Notes: generated by a model not told the origin, from the sequence alone. Shown: positions 45,516-54,863, numbered from the stretch's first letter. The stretch: 64,000 nt of DNA from an uncultured Sphingomonadaceae bacterium (GCA_938050045.1 CALLJS010000006.1:1-64000), one strand, 5' to 3'. Translations and numbers: made by a program.

Positions 45516-46183
45516 AATCCACCTGCGAAATTTGCTAATGCAGTGCTTAATTCATCCATCCTATGCACGCATATATCCGCGCCACTGCTTTGCAATATTT
45601 CCAGCGAATGATAGCCCCAATTCACGCCAATGGTGTAACAACCAGCCGCTTTTCCCATTTCCATGTCAAAGCTGGTATCGCCAATCATAACCGTATTGCG
45701 CGCATCGCTGCCCGCATCGGCCATGGCCTGTTGCACCATAGAAGGATGCGGTTTCGATGGATGCCTATCGGCGGTTTGCAACGATATAAAATAGTCTTTT
45801 ATCTCATGCTCGGTAAGTGCGCGAACTAAACCGCGATCGGACTTTCCCGTAGCCACGCCGAGCATCCAACCCGATGTATCAAGAGCCATAATCAAATCTT
45901 TAATGCCGTCATAGAGCGGCTCATGCACCAATCCATTGCCGCGCATCGCGTAAAATGATTGTTTATAATGCTCGGCCAGCTCGCGATGAAACATATTATT
46001 TTTGTGCGGCATGAGATGCGCCGCCGCCTCGACCAAACTCAGCCCAACAATATGCCGTATTTCGCTGCGCGGCGGGGGCGGTAAATCCATCAACTCAAAG
46101 GCCCGCTCCATCGCCATACAAATATTGGCTTGGCTATCGAGCAAAGTACCATCGCAATCAAATAGGGCTAATTTATTGCTCAT
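45512..46183 (-). CDS. HAD-superfamily hydrolase (phosphoglycolate phosphatase-like)
   Basis: The protein has 223 residues. Motif I is LFDCDGTLLDSQ near the start (two catalytic Asp), motif II lies in LGVATGKS, motif III Lys follows in the HPSKPHPSM region and motif IV is MIGDTSFDMEMGKAAG. A helical cap between motifs I and II marks subclass IA. Phosphoglycolate is a common substrate of this subgroup but is not certain. It lies between the pseudouridine synthase gene (79 bases upstream) and the 88-residue membrane-protein gene, with a four-base overlap to the latter. Confidence 0.92.
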   Translation of the reverse strand: MSNKLALFDCDGTLLDSQANICMAMERAFELMDLPPPPRSEIRHIVGLSLVEAAAHLMPHKNNMFHRELAEHYKQSFYAMRGNGLVHEPLYDGIKDLIMALDTSGWMLGVATGKSDRGLVRALTEHEIKDYFISLQTADRHPSKPHPSMVQQAMADAGSDARNTVMIGDTSFDMEMGKAAGCYTIGVNWGYHSLEILQSSGADICVHRMDELSTALANFAGGL

Positions 46184-46262
46184 TTGCCAATATCCCGTAC
46201 CAAATGGGCCATCGCCAAATGGCTGTGGTTATTGGGCCATTTCAAATTATAATCAATATGCA

Positions 46263-47501
46263 TTAACGGCCGCCTTTCTTGGGCGAACCTTTGCCTTTTT
46301 TAGGACCAGATTTTTTCACGCCAACTTTATTGGCACCGCTCGCAATTCTATCGGATTTTTTGCCTTTGGTACCAGATTTCTTACTATTGAGTCCATCACC
46401 CCTAGAACGTCTTGCCCCGCGCTGATCTTTGCGGATATTTTTGCTATGGTTTTTAGCGATTTTTTTCTTAATCGCTTTGGTTATCGGCCCGCGCCCCTCA
46501 TCAATGGGTAGATCGCCCTCTGCCGCAACCAACCCCAAAGCCTCCATAGTCGCCGCAAAATGTTCGGGCAAATCAGCCCGCACATCCAGCTTGCCACCAC
46601 TTGGATTTGCTATTCTTATGCGCCGCGCATGCAAATGCATTTTTCGGCTAATCTCGCCCGTTAAGAAACATTCTTTGCCGCCATATTTACCATCCCCTAC
46701 AATCGGATGACCAATGGCCGCCATGTGAACACGCAATTGATGCGTGCGCCCCGAATAAGGCGTTAATTCCACCCAAGCGGCGCGATTGCCAATCCGCTCT
46801 ATGATGCGATAGCGACTTTTTGCGCTTTGGCCATTTTCTTCATCCACTTGCATTTTTTCACCGCCCGATGATGGCTGCTTGGCAAGCGCAAGATCAATGA
46901 TACCATCATCAATATCGGGCACACCCATAACGATAGCCCAATAGATTTTACGCGCGCTGCGGCCAGCAAAATGTTTTGCGAAATGCGATGCGCTGTTGGC
47001 CGTGCGCGCCAATAATAATGCGCCCGAAGTATCTTTATCCAAACGATGCACCAATTTAGGGCGATGGTCATTTTCATAGCATAATGCATCCAGCAAGCCA
47101 TCGACATGCTGAGTCATTTTTGTGCCGCCTTGGGTTGCTAAACCGGGCGGTTTGTTGATAATGATGGCCGATTTATCTCTATAAATTACCATATCCAAGG
47201 CCTTGGAAATTTGCGCATCACTCAATGGCATTCGGCTTTTGGGAATGGGCCGGCTATCATTCTGCTCAATCGGCGGGACTCTGATGATTTGCCCAGGCGT
47301 AATGCGAAGCCCAGGGTCGGCGCGTTTGCCATCGACGCGCAACTGGCCCGTGCGCGACCACCGCGACACCATAGCAAAAGACACTTGCGGAATATGCCGC
47401 TTAAACCAGCGATCTAATCTGATGCCATCATCGTCTTGATCGACAGAAAATTGCTGCACATCATCGGATATTTTGCTTGGTTTATTGCTTTTATCGTTCA
47501 T
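46263..47501 (-). CDS. RluA-family pseudouridine synthase with S4 domain and basic tail
   Basis: The protein has 412 residues from the ATG at 47501, which overlaps the crcB stop (ATGA) and has GGTGGA ahead. An S4 RNA-binding domain spans about 20-85 (IRLDRWFKRHIP, LRVDGKRADPGLRITPG in part). The catalytic domain has HRLDKDTSGALLLA with the essential Asp, then GRTHQLRVHMAAIGHPIVGD. It modifies uridines of rRNA, RluC/RluD-like. The last 70 or so residues are extremely Lys/Arg/Gly-rich (GSPKKGGR end), a disordered RNA-binding tail common in sphingomonads. Confidence 0.93.
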   Translation of the reverse strand: MNDKSNKPSKISDDVQQFSVDQDDDGIRLDRWFKRHIPQVSFAMVSRWSRTGQLRVDGKRADPGLRITPGQIIRVPPIEQNDSRPIPKSRMPLSDAQISKALDMVIYRDKSAIIINKPPGLATQGGTKMTQHVDGLLDALCYENDHRPKLVHRLDKDTSGALLLARTANSASHFAKHFAGRSARKIYWAIVMGVPDIDDGIIDLALAKQPSSGGEKMQVDEENGQSAKSRYRIIERIGNRAAWVELTPYSGRTHQLRVHMAAIGHPIVGDGKYGGKECFLTGEISRKMHLHARRIRIANPSGGKLDVRADLPEHFAATMEALGLVAAEGDLPIDEGRGPITKAIKKKIAKNHSKNIRKDQRGARRSRGDGLNSKKSGTKGKKSDRIASGANKVGVKKSGPKKGKGSPKKGGR

Positions 47502-47905
47502 AATATCCACCGCGTCGCGCCCATCCCAGCCAATAGTGCGCATAATGATAATATCACCGAAGCTAGAGCATAAAAAAGTGCGTCCAGCCATGCGCCGCGC
47601 TCTAACATCAGAGCCATCTCTAAGCTGAATGCCGAAAAGGTTGTAAATCCGCCGAGCAGTCCAACCCCAATGAGCAATCGATAATTTTCCATAGGGCCAT
47701 CAGCCTGCATATCACCGCGCATCAAAAATGCCATCAATATGCCCATGCATAATCCGCCCAATATATTAGCGCACAATGTCCCTATCGGCCAATATCCTAT
47801 ATTATATTGTGCGAGAAAATGGCCCAAATTATAGCGCAATGCTGCGCCAATGCCGCCGCCAGTCATGACCAATATAGTGGGCATAAAAGAGGAGGCTATC
47901 GTCAT
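47498..47905 (-). CDS. crcB: Fluoride channel CrcB/Fluc
   Basis: The protein has 135 residues and four membrane helices. GGGIGAALRYNLG at the N-terminus and GLLGGFTTFSAFSLE near 83-97 (with the Phe-box and central TTFS) are the family hallmark. It forms a dual-topology dimer that lets fluoride leave the cell. Its stop overlaps the pseudouridine synthase start. I looked upstream for the fluoride riboswitch and saw no convincing match. Confidence 0.95.
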   Translation of the reverse strand: MTIASSFMPTILVMTGGGIGAALRYNLGHFLAQYNIGYWPIGTLCANILGGLCMGILMAFLMRGDMQADGPMENYRLLIGVGLLGGFTTFSAFSLEMALMLERGAWLDALFYALASVILSLCALLAGMGATRWIL

Positions 47906-48009
47906 ATATTATGGACTATTCTTAGCGGCATGCTTAGCCCTTAGCTTTTGTTACCCCATTTACGCAACTTATTTGCTGAAACTGGTAAATTCTATGGCCG
48001 CCACGCACA

Positions 48010-48048
48010 AAAAAGGGGCTATGCTCTGAACCAACAAGCCCCTTTTTC
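48010..48048 (-). terminator. Terminator after the 48069-48845 lipoprotein gene
   Basis: AAAAAGGGGCTT and AGCCCCTTTTTT pair on the minus strand around a 16-base loop and end in a T-run. It lies 20 bases past the lipoprotein stop. Confidence 0.88.
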
Positions 48049-48068
48049 AATATCATATGGTTTAGCGA

Positions 48069-48845
48069 TTATCGGCCGTTATTAGCCACAATATCAACCG
48101 CTGTTCCGCCCGAGGGACGCGCATTAAATGTTACCACATAGGCACCGCCATCGCTATCGCGAATGCCGCCCAATGTATGCTCGCCCTCGCGCAACACATA
48201 TTCGGCCGTATAGCCAGTGTGCCGCGCCAAGGAATAATAATAATCAACGATTTTTTTCATCGCAACATTGCTGGTAAAGCTTACCACGCGAATATCGCAA
48301 AGGCCACCAGCAACGCCTGCTGCTTCTAATACGCGGCCGCGCGGATATACAGGAAATTCTGCTGGCATACGGTTCGCCCAAGCCGCGCCATATTCTAATT
48401 TTGCATCGCAGCCACCTTTGCCGCGTTGAACAGATTGTTGTTCGGCACGCGCCCCCAAAGTCGCACCTTGGCTGGCTTGACCACAACCCTTGCATTCTTC
48501 TTTGCTCATTATTGTTGGAGCAGGAGCAACCAGAGCCGGTGCCTCTCTTATTTCAGCCAAAGTAAGCGCATCCCCGCTAGACCCTCTATCGGCTGGAATG
48601 GCACCAGACTGGCTGCCATTGACATTTTGAACAGCATTATTATTTGAGCTATTTGTCAAATCTGGATCGACCAAAATACGATCATCCAAAGCGACATTTG
48701 CCTCTGGATCGCTGCCTATGAGATTGGTATCCAATTCTTCTGTATTAGGAGCTTCATCTGATCCACAAGCACTTAATGATAATGGTAATGCGAGCATTGC
48801 AAGGGGCATGGCAAAGGCATTCCACTTTTTAGATTTGAGAGGCAT
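48069..48845 (-). CDS. Lipoprotein of unknown function
   Basis: The protein has 258 residues. A lipoprotein signal ends in LSAC at Cys27. A long disordered acidic/Asn-rich stretch (about 30-130) includes a KEECKGCGQASQ segment, and a compact C-terminal domain of about 100 residues follows (CDAKLEYGAAWANRMPAEFPVYPRG, partial; then VAMKKIVDYYYSLARHTGYTAEYVLREGEHTLGG, partial). That end looks like a small alpha-beta periplasmic domain that I cannot name. It is a single-gene unit with its own terminator. Confidence 0.8.
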   Translation of the reverse strand: MPLKSKKWNAFAMPLAMLALPLSLSACGSDEAPNTEELDTNLIGSDPEANVALDDRILVDPDLTNSSNNNAVQNVNGSQSGAIPADRGSSGDALTLAEIREAPALVAPAPTIMSKEECKGCGQASQGATLGARAEQQSVQRGKGGCDAKLEYGAAWANRMPAEFPVYPRGRVLEAAGVAGGLCDIRVVSFTSNVAMKKIVDYYYSLARHTGYTAEYVLREGEHTLGGIRDSDGGAYVVTFNARPSGGTAVDIVANNGR

Positions 48846-49105
48846 ATACTGCTCCTTTTATGACAACTTAAAAAATACTGCTGCTATGGTTGCCAAGAAA
48901 AAAACCAAATTACTAGCCCCATAAAGGGTTAATTAGGCCAACTATACTGATTTAACAGGTGCAAAACCCTCATCTGTGCCAACGCGAGACATTGGCCTGC
49001 TAGAGGTTAATATAATCTCTTAAAAGCCATAGCAAAGCTGCTTGAATTAATAGATTATGCTGCTTTTTCGAATCAATATTGGATTAAATTTAAGCCAGAG
49101 TCTTT
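48846..49105. other. Spacer upstream of the lipoprotein gene
   Basis: The 260 bases are AT-rich and hold the lipoprotein promoter (AAAGGAG lies six bases ahead of its start codon). I see no gene, hairpin or repeat that stands out. Confidence 0.4.
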
Positions 49106-49831
49106 TTATTTAACCACGCCTTCAAAGGATAATTCACCCGATTCACCAACTTCTATTGGTTTATCAAACACCCAACGCACATGCGTTACATCTGCAACGC
49201 CCGCAGCGCGCTTCACAACAGTATCGCTCTCAGGCGTATCGCTCTGGGCAGTATCGCTTTCGGGCGTATCGCTCTCGGCAGTATCGCTTTCGGGTGTATC
49301 GCTCTCGGCAGCATTGCTCTCGGGTGTATCGCTCTGGGCAGTATCGCTCTGGGCAGCATTGCTTGTTATGGCCGCGTTAGATGGAAGCTTGGTTTCAACC
49401 GTGAGATATTGTAATTCACCCCAATTTTTGCCGCCATCGATAGAAATTTCCGCCCATTCTTCTGCGACTTGCGAAAATTGAACGGCATTAGGCATAGGAT
49501 TCACGGCCTTAAATCCTTCGATAATCTGCCCTGTTTCATTTTTATAAGATAATATGAATTTAAGCCTATCCCCAGGGATAACCACAACATCATTTGGTGT
49601 TTTCAACACTTCTTGTTCTACACCATCTGCATTTTTTTCGGTGCGGATTACATATACTTTACTCGTGAGTGAAACTTGGCTTTGCATCGCAACAGTCGCC
49701 GATGCTGAACTGCTCGAGATGATAAAAGAAGCCAGAATTGCAACGCTGGATAATAGCACAACGCACAATAAGCTGGTGCGCAACATTAGTGTATCGTTAT
49801 TATTTTCAAACTTAACGGATAAACCAAACAT
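49106..49831 (-). CDS. Exported DUF11-like protein with pentapeptide repeat tract
   Basis: The protein has 241 residues. After a short start comes a signal/anchor helix (about 16-40, SLLCVVLLSSVAILASFII) and then a beta-rich domain with a surface-protein look (PGDRLKFILSYKNETGQIIEGF, partial; VNPMPNAVQFSQVAEEWAEISIDGGKNWG, partial), similar to DUF11-type repeat domains. Between this and the last strand (HVRWVFDKPIEVGESGELSFEG, partial) lie ten units of the form SD/N-T/A-x-x such as SDTPE, SDTAQ and SDTAE. The start at 49831 has AAGGG eight bases ahead. Confidence 0.78.
   Translation of the reverse strand: MFGLSVKFENNNDTLMLRTSLLCVVLLSSVAILASFIISSSSASATVAMQSQVSLTSKVYVIRTEKNADGVEQEVLKTPNDVVVIPGDRLKFILSYKNETGQIIEGFKAVNPMPNAVQFSQVAEEWAEISIDGGKNWGELQYLTVETKLPSNAAITSNAAQSDTAQSDTPESNAAESDTPESDTAESDTPESDTAQSDTPESDTVVKRAAGVADVTHVRWVFDKPIEVGESGELSFEGVVK
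49212..49357. repeat. About ten 15-base units encoding SDTPE-like pentapeptides
   Basis: Units of GTATCGCTCTCGGCA type (plus-strand reading) repeat about ten times in frame in the 49106-49831 gene. Third-position and whole-codon differences show several rounds of duplication. The in-frame 15-base period lets copy number vary without frameshift. Confidence 0.88.
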
Positions 49832-50114
49832 ATTTTAGACCCTTGTTGGGATGGTGATATTTATAGATTATGATATTTAATATCAATCAATATCGTCATT
49901 CATGGTAAAGAAATGATTAACGCATCGTCAATAAGGTCTAATTTTAACACGCTTATATCTGTATTTTGGATTATATAAGACCATTGACAATATTTCTGTC
50001 ATTATTTCAGTGCCGAAACATTGCAGTAAAGCAAGCTATAGTCTAGGTATGAGGCAATGATTCAACCGCCAGTGGATCAAGAGCTTGCTGGCTATTATTA
50101 CGGAGCACTCCCAT
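49832..50114. other. Divergent spacer upstream of acnA
   Basis: The 283 bases hold the promoters of acnA and of the 49106-49831 gene. A perfect 13-base palindrome GATATTTAATATC lies at 49872-49884, some 40 bases from the latter's start. I see no known iron-regulator site and no gene. Confidence 0.45.
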
Positions 50115-52790
50115 ATGACTACAACAGGACAAGATACGCTTAATGTGCGCAATCAAATGCAAGTGGGCGAACACAGCATCAGCTATTACTCGCTATCCAA
50201 AGCTGCTGAAAAATTAGGGGATATTTCACGCCTGCCCTTTACATTAAAAGTCCTGCTTGAAAATATGCTGCGCTTCGAAGATGGGACCACCGTTACGACC
50301 AAAGATGCGCAGGCCGTTGTTGATTGGCAGAAAAATGCGAAAAGCGATGCCGAAATTCAATATCGGCCAGCGCGTGTTTTGCTCCAAGATTTCACTGGCG
50401 TTCCGTGCGTTGTGGATTTGGCTGCTATGCGCGATGCAATGAATAATTTGGGTGCTGATGCCGAAAAAATTAACCCACAAGTGCCAGTGCATCTGGTCAT
50501 CGATCATAGCGTTATGGTGGATGAATTTGGCACAGCGCAAGCCTTTGAAAATAATGTTGCATTGGAATATGAGCGCAATGCCGAACGGTATGAATTTTTG
50601 AAATGGGGCAGCAAAGCACTCGATAATTTCCATGCCGTTCCCCCAGGCACTGGCATTTGTCATCAAGTGAATTTGGAAAATATCGCGCGCGGCATATGGT
50701 CTAGCACCGATCAAAATGGCGATATGATTGCTTATCCCGATACCTGCGTTGGCACCGATAGTCACACCACCATGATTAACGGCCTTGGCGTTTTGGGCTG
50801 GGGCGTCGGCGGTATCGAGGCCGAAGCGGCGATGCTCGGTCAACCTGTATCGATGCTTATCCCAGAGGTTGTCGGCTTTAAGCTGACGGGCGAATTGGCC
50901 GAAGGTATCACCGCAACCGATTTGGTTTTAACCTGCGTTGAAATGCTGCGTAAGGTTGGCGTTGTTGGCCGTTTCGTTGAATTTTATGGCCCAGGCGTTG
51001 CGGCTCTATCGCTTGCTGATCGCGCGACCATCTCTAATATGGCCCCCGAATATGGCGCGACATGCGGTTTCTTTCCCATTGACGATAAAACGCTAGATTA
51101 TATGCGCCTCACAGGCCGCGATGAACATGTGATTGCCATTACCGAAGCCTATGCCAAAGAGCAAGGATTTTGGCGCGATGATGATGCACCAGAGGCTGTA
51201 TTCACCAAAACATTAGAGCTAGATATGAGCAGCGTTGTGCCATCGCTCGCTGGCCCAAAACGCCCGCAAGATCGCGTTGCATTAAGCGAGCTAGACGATA
51301 GCTATAATAAAGATTTAGTCGATGTCTTTGGCCGCCCTGCCGAGGGCGCGCAAGTGTCTGTCGATGGCGCAGATTACACCATTGGTGATGGCGATGTTGC
51401 TATCGCTGCTATCACAAGCTGCACCAACACATCCAACCCATCGGTTCTCATTGCCGCTGGTCTTGTCGCCCGTAAAGCCCGCGCAAAAGGATTGTTCGTC
51501 AAACCTTGGGTTAAAACATCCTTGGCCCCTGGTAGCCAAGTTGTGACCGATTATTTAATCAAAGCTGGCCTTCAAGAAGATTTGGATGCGCAAGGGTTCA
51601 ACCTTGTTGGCTATGGCTGTACCACCTGTATTGGTAATTCTGGACCATTGCCGGCCCCGATTAGCAAAGCGATAAATGAAAATTCCTTGATTGCCGCATC
51701 GGTATTATCGGGCAACCGTAATTTCGAAGGCCGCGTTTCCCCTGATGTCCAAGCCAATTATTTGGCATCACCGCCCTTGGTTGTGGCCTATGCATTAAAA
51801 GGCACGGTGCGCGAAGATATTTACAACACACCATTGGGCCAAGGCAGCGATGGAGCGGATATTTTCCTAAAAGATATATGGCCTACCAATGATGAAGTGC
51901 GCGAGGCGATTGAGGCGCATGTTGGCCGCGAGATGTTTGAGAGCCGCTATGCCAATGTTTATGATGGCGATGCCGCGTGGCAAGACATTAAAGTCGATGG
52001 AACGCCAACCTTCGCATGGCGCGCCGGTTCAACCTATGTTGCCAACCCACCTTATTTCGAAGGCATGGAAATGGCGCCCGCCGCCGTTGGCGATATTAAT
52101 GATGCCAAGGTTCTCGCGCTGCTGGGTGATAGCATCACCACCGACCATATTTCGCCAGCGGGTGCGATTAAGGAAGATTCGCCTGCGGGCGAATATCTAA
52201 AATCTCACCAAGTTTCCAAAGCCGATTTCAACAGCTATGGATCGCGGCGCGGCAACCATGAAGTGATGATGCGCGGTACATTTGCCAATATCCGCATCAA
52301 AAATGAAATGGTTCCTGGCGTCGAAGGCGGCATGACCAAATATCAAGGCGAAACCATGGCGATTTATGATGCTGCGATGCGCCACAAAGCCGATGGCAAG
52401 CAATTGGTCGTCATTGGCGGCAAAGAATATGGCACAGGCTCATCGCGCGATTGGGCCGCGAAAGGCACCAACTTATTGGGCGTTAAAGCCGTAATCGTTG
52501 AGAGCTTTGAGCGTATTCACCGCTCAAATCTTGTTGGTATGGGCGTGTTGCCGCTGCAATTCGAAGAAGGTATAACGCGCAAAACATTGAATATGACGGG
52601 CGATGAAAGCTTCTGTATCAAAGGCGTTGCATCGCTCGATCCGCGCCAAAGCGTCGCAGTGGAAATGACCCGCGCCGATGGCAGCGTTGAGACATTTAAC
52701 ACGCTATGCCGTATTGATACCGCCAATGAAATGGAATATTTCCTCAACGGCGGCATCTTGCAATATGTGCTTAGAAAATTAGCGGCTTAA
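50115..52790 (+). CDS. acnA: Aconitate hydratase A
   Basis: The protein has 891 residues and interconverts citrate and isocitrate in the TCA cycle through a [4Fe-4S] cluster. The cluster cysteines are in [12 protein letters not shown] near 436 and in [12 protein letters not shown] near 502-505. [24 protein letters not shown] (partial) and the swivelling C-terminal domain with [19 protein letters not shown] (partial) and [12 protein letters not shown] are canonical of the AcnA/IRP group. The ATG at 50115 has GGAG nine bases ahead; the ten residues upstream in frame are not conserved. A strong hairpin terminator follows. Confidence 0.97.
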   Translation: MTTTGQDTLNVRNQMQVGEHSISYYSLSKAAEKLGDISRLPFTLKVLLENMLRFEDGTTVTTKDAQAVVDWQKNAKSDAEIQYRPARVLLQDFTGVPCVVDLAAMRDAMNNLGADAEKINPQVPVHLVIDHSVMVDEFGTAQAFENNVALEYERNAERYEFLKWGSKALDNFHAVPPGTGICHQVNLENIARGIWSSTDQNGDMIAYPDTCVGTDSHTTMINGLGVLGWGVGGIEAEAAMLGQPVSMLIPEVVGFKLTGELAEGITATDLVLTCVEMLRKVGVVGRFVEFYGPGVAALSLADRATISNMAPEYGATCGFFPIDDKTLDYMRLTGRDEHVIAITEAYAKEQGFWRDDDAPEAVFTKTLELDMSSVVPSLAGPKRPQDRVALSELDDSYNKDLVDVFGRPAEGAQVSVDGADYTIGDGDVAIAAITSCTNTSNPSVLIAAGLVARKARAKGLFVKPWVKTSLAPGSQVVTDYLIKAGLQEDLDAQGFNLVGYGCTTCIGNSGPLPAPISKAINENSLIAASVLSGNRNFEGRVSPDVQANYLASPPLVVAYALKGTVREDIYNTPLGQGSDGADIFLKDIWPTNDEVREAIEAHVGREMFESRYANVYDGDAAWQDIKVDGTPTFAWRAGSTYVANPPYFEGMEMAPAAVGDINDAKVLALLGDSITTDHISPAGAIKEDSPAGEYLKSHQVSKADFNSYGSRRGNHEVMMRGTFANIRIKNEMVPGVEGGMTKYQGETMAIYDAAMRHKADGKQLVVIGGKEYGTGSSRDWAAKGTNLLGVKAVIVESFERIHRSNLVGMGVLPLQFEEGITRKTLNMTGDESFCIKGVASLDPRQSVAVEMTRADGSVETFNTLCRIDTANEMEYFLNGGILQYVLRKLAA

Positions 52791-52817
52791 AAAGCGTTAT
52801 ATATAGCGATGACCATT

Positions 52818-52848
52818 AAACCGCGTGGAGCGATCCATGCGGTTTTAA
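52818..52848 (+). terminator. Terminator of acnA
   Basis: AAACCGCGTGGA and TCCATGCGGTTT form a 12-base stem (one G-U) around a GCGA tetraloop, followed by a short TTAATAT run. It starts 28 bases past the acnA stop. Confidence 0.8.
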
Positions 52849-52879
52849 TATGCGATAGAATGAAATATTGTCATACTCT

Positions 52880-52966
52880 GGACTCCCATTTCCATGGGCG
52901 TGACGAGCTTATGCGAATTTAATGGGCGTGACGGGCTTGCATGAATTTGATGGACGTGACGAAATG
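52880..52966. repeat. REP-like palindrome with a triplicated head
   Basis: On the minus strand CGTCACGCCCATGGAAATGG and the following GAGTCCAG resemble the dispersed CGTCAT...GGAATCCAG palindromic elements common between proteobacterial genes. Its head, CGTCACGCCCAT or a close variant, recurs twice more with a 28-base period (units at 52892-52920, 52921-52948 and from 52949). The remaining spacer (52791-53026) holds only the acnA terminator. Confidence 0.55.
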
Positions 52967-53026
52967 TTTTTCTATCTCTATGACGTTGACATATATTCTG
53001 CATGACGGCCCATATAATATCAAAAC

Positions 53027-53449
53027 TTAACCCCGAAACTTAGCCGCCAAATCATACATAGCAATCGCCGCTTTTGCCGCCTCGCCGCCTTTGTCTTTTT
53101 GCGCAGCATCGGCACGCGCCAAGGCTTGCGCTTCATTTTCAACGGTGATGATACCATTGCCAATTGCAACGCCATCTAGCGTTAAGGCCATAATCGCCCG
53201 CGCGCTCTCATTCGATACGATTTCAAAATGATAGGTTTCGCCGCGAATGACCACCCCAATCGCTACAAAACCATCATATTTCTCGCTCTCCATCGCAAGG
53301 TTAATCGCGCCAGGTACTTCCAAAGCCCCAGGAACGGTGATGACTTCATGGCTGTGGCCCGCAGCTTCTAAGGCTGCCTTTGCTCCATATATCAGCATAT
53401 CATTTAGCCTGTCGTAAAAACGCGCTTCAACGATCAAAAAATGTGCCAT
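53027..53449 (-). CDS. ribH: 6,7-dimethyl-8-ribityllumazine synthase
   Basis: The protein has 140 residues from the ATG at 53449, with GGAGA ahead. It condenses the RibB product with ARP in the penultimate step of riboflavin synthesis and assembles into 5-mers or capsids. [41 protein letters not shown] (with the catalytic His) and [14 protein letters not shown] are conserved. It follows the RibBA-type gene by 46 bases on the same strand. Confidence 0.95.
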   Translation of the reverse strand: MAHFLIVEARFYDRLNDMLIYGAKAALEAAGHSHEVITVPGALEVPGAINLAMESEKYDGFVAIGVVIRGETYHFEIVSNESARAIMALTLDGVAIGNGIITVENEAQALARADAAQKDKGGEAAKAAIAMYDLAAKFRG

Positions 53450-53495
53450 AATTGTCTCCAATATCTTTGTTTTGGGCTATATTATTGAGGCCATA

Positions 53496-54821
53496 TTACG
53501 CAGTATCATGCAATTCAACAGCACGCTGCCCCACTATGCGCAAGCCATAAGCATCAAGGCCAACCAATTCATGGCTGCTATTGCTGATTAATTCCATATC
53601 CTGCACACCAAGGTCTGCCAAAATCTGCGCCCCTACGCCATAATCGCGTAATTGATCGGGCATTGAGGGTATTGGTTTTTCTTCATTTTCTTGCTTCTTC
53701 ATATCTTTTTGGCCCAATAAACGCTGCACTTGCGTTGACAAAAAACGCCTGCCCGTTTGCGGTATCATGACAATCAGTCCATGCCCTTCTGCGCCAATGA
53801 TACGCATCGATTCCGCCAGCATCCCCGATGGGCGTTCGCATTGGCCAAAAATATCATCAAATACAGACAAAGCATGCATGCGCACCAAAGTCGGATTATC
53901 AGGATCAATATGCCCTTTTTGCAGCACCAATTGCTCGGTTTGCGTGGCATGGTTGAAATAGGTTATCGCATTCCATTCGCCGCCCCAACGGCTGGTAAAA
54001 CGCGCTTCGATACGTTTTTCCGCCAGATGGTCATTGCGCAAGCGATAGGCAATTAAATCGCGGATTGTGCCGATTTTCATATTATGCCTATTGGCAAATT
54101 CTATCAAATCATTGAGCCGCGCCATCTCACCATCATCTTTCATAATCTCGCAAATCACACCCGATGGATTGAGGCCTGCAAGACGCGATACATCGACGGC
54201 AGCCTCTGTATGCCCCGCCCGCACCAACACGCCGCCATCTTTGGCTTGCAGAGGAAAAATATGCCCAGGCGTTACAATATCGGTTGCGCCTTTATTACTA
54301 TCCACAGCAACCGCGATAGTGCGCGCCCGATCGGCTGCGCTGATGCCCGTGGTCACGCCTTCGCGCGCTTCAATAGAAATGGTAAAGGCGGTGCTATATT
54401 GCGCGCGATTATTCTGGCTCATCATATTAAGATCAAGCTCGTCCACGCGCTCTTTGGTCATCGCGAGACAGATAAGGCCGCGTCCATATTTGGCCATGAA
54501 ATTTACCGCATCAGGGGTCGCCATTTGCGCGGGGATAATCAAATCGCCTTCATTTTCACGATCTTCATCATCGACCAAAATATACATGCGGCCATTGCGC
54601 GCTTCATTGATAATATCTTCGGCGCTCGCCATCACGCTGCCGCCATTACTCGCTAAATATTTTTCCAATCGATTTAATGTATCGGCCGTTGGATTCCAAT
54701 CATCTTGCCCTAAATGTCGCAAGCTGTTGGCATGCAACCCCACCGCGCGCGCTAGGCCCGCTTTAGATGTTTTTCCGCTGTCGACTAATTCGACGATTTG
54801 ATCTATCAATGATGTGCTCAT
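53496..54821 (-). CDS. ribB: DHBP synthase with N-terminal XRE-like HTH and degenerate GTP cyclohydrolase II domain
   Basis: The protein has 441 residues in three parts. Residues 1-58 look like an XRE-type HTH (SKAGLARAVGLHANSLRHLG, then WNPTADTLNRLEKYLA). Residues about 64-265 are DHBP synthase, with DDEDRENEGD at 84-93 and RAGHTEAAVDVSRLAG, which makes the four-carbon unit of riboflavin from ribulose 5-phosphate. The rest aligns with GTP cyclohydrolase II, but the zinc cysteines (the C-x10-CxC of active RibA) are absent: the segment reads VRMHALSVFDDIFGQCERP. So only the RibB step is likely, and a separate RibA is expected elsewhere. Its promoter carries a palindrome that the HTH might bind. 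Confidence 0.92.
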   Translation of the reverse strand: MSTSLIDQIVELVDSGKTSKAGLARAVGLHANSLRHLGQDDWNPTADTLNRLEKYLASNGGSVMASAEDIINEARNGRMYILVDDEDRENEGDLIIPAQMATPDAVNFMAKYGRGLICLAMTKERVDELDLNMMSQNNRAQYSTAFTISIEAREGVTTGISAADRARTIAVAVDSNKGATDIVTPGHIFPLQAKDGGVLVRAGHTEAAVDVSRLAGLNPSGVICEIMKDDGEMARLNDLIEFANRHNMKIGTIRDLIAYRLRNDHLAEKRIEARFTSRWGGEWNAITYFNHATQTEQLVLQKGHIDPDNPTLVRMHALSVFDDIFGQCERPSGMLAESMRIIGAEGHGLIVMIPQTGRRFLSTQVQRLLGQKDMKKQENEEKPIPSMPDQLRDYGVGAQILADLGVQDMELISNSSHELVGLDAYGLRIVGQRAVELHDTA

Positions 54822-54827
54822 ATTTCT

Positions 54828-54855
54828 TAAATATCACATTACAGTGTGATGTCAA
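54828..54855 (-). promoter_or_regulatory. ribB promoter with palindrome in the spacer
   Basis: On the minus strand a perfect -35 box TTGACA (54855-54850) and a -10-like TATTTA (54833-54828) are 16 bases apart. The spacer is occupied by the palindrome ATCACATTACAGTGTGAT (54833-54850, plus-strand reading). The start point predicted 6-7 bases past the -10 box falls at or next to the ATG at 54821, so the mRNA would be leaderless or nearly so. Confidence 0.7.
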
Positions 54856-54863
54856 TTAGCAAA

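Noticed and set aside
47906-48009. Fluoride riboswitch ahead of crcB
   Set aside because: No match to the conserved pseudoknot could be seen in the leader.
49181-49414. Plus-strand frame reading as IALGS-type pentapeptide repeats
   Set aside because: It is the antisense reading of the 15-base coding repeats of the 49106-49831 gene. The resemblance to pentapeptide-repeat proteins is caused by the period only.
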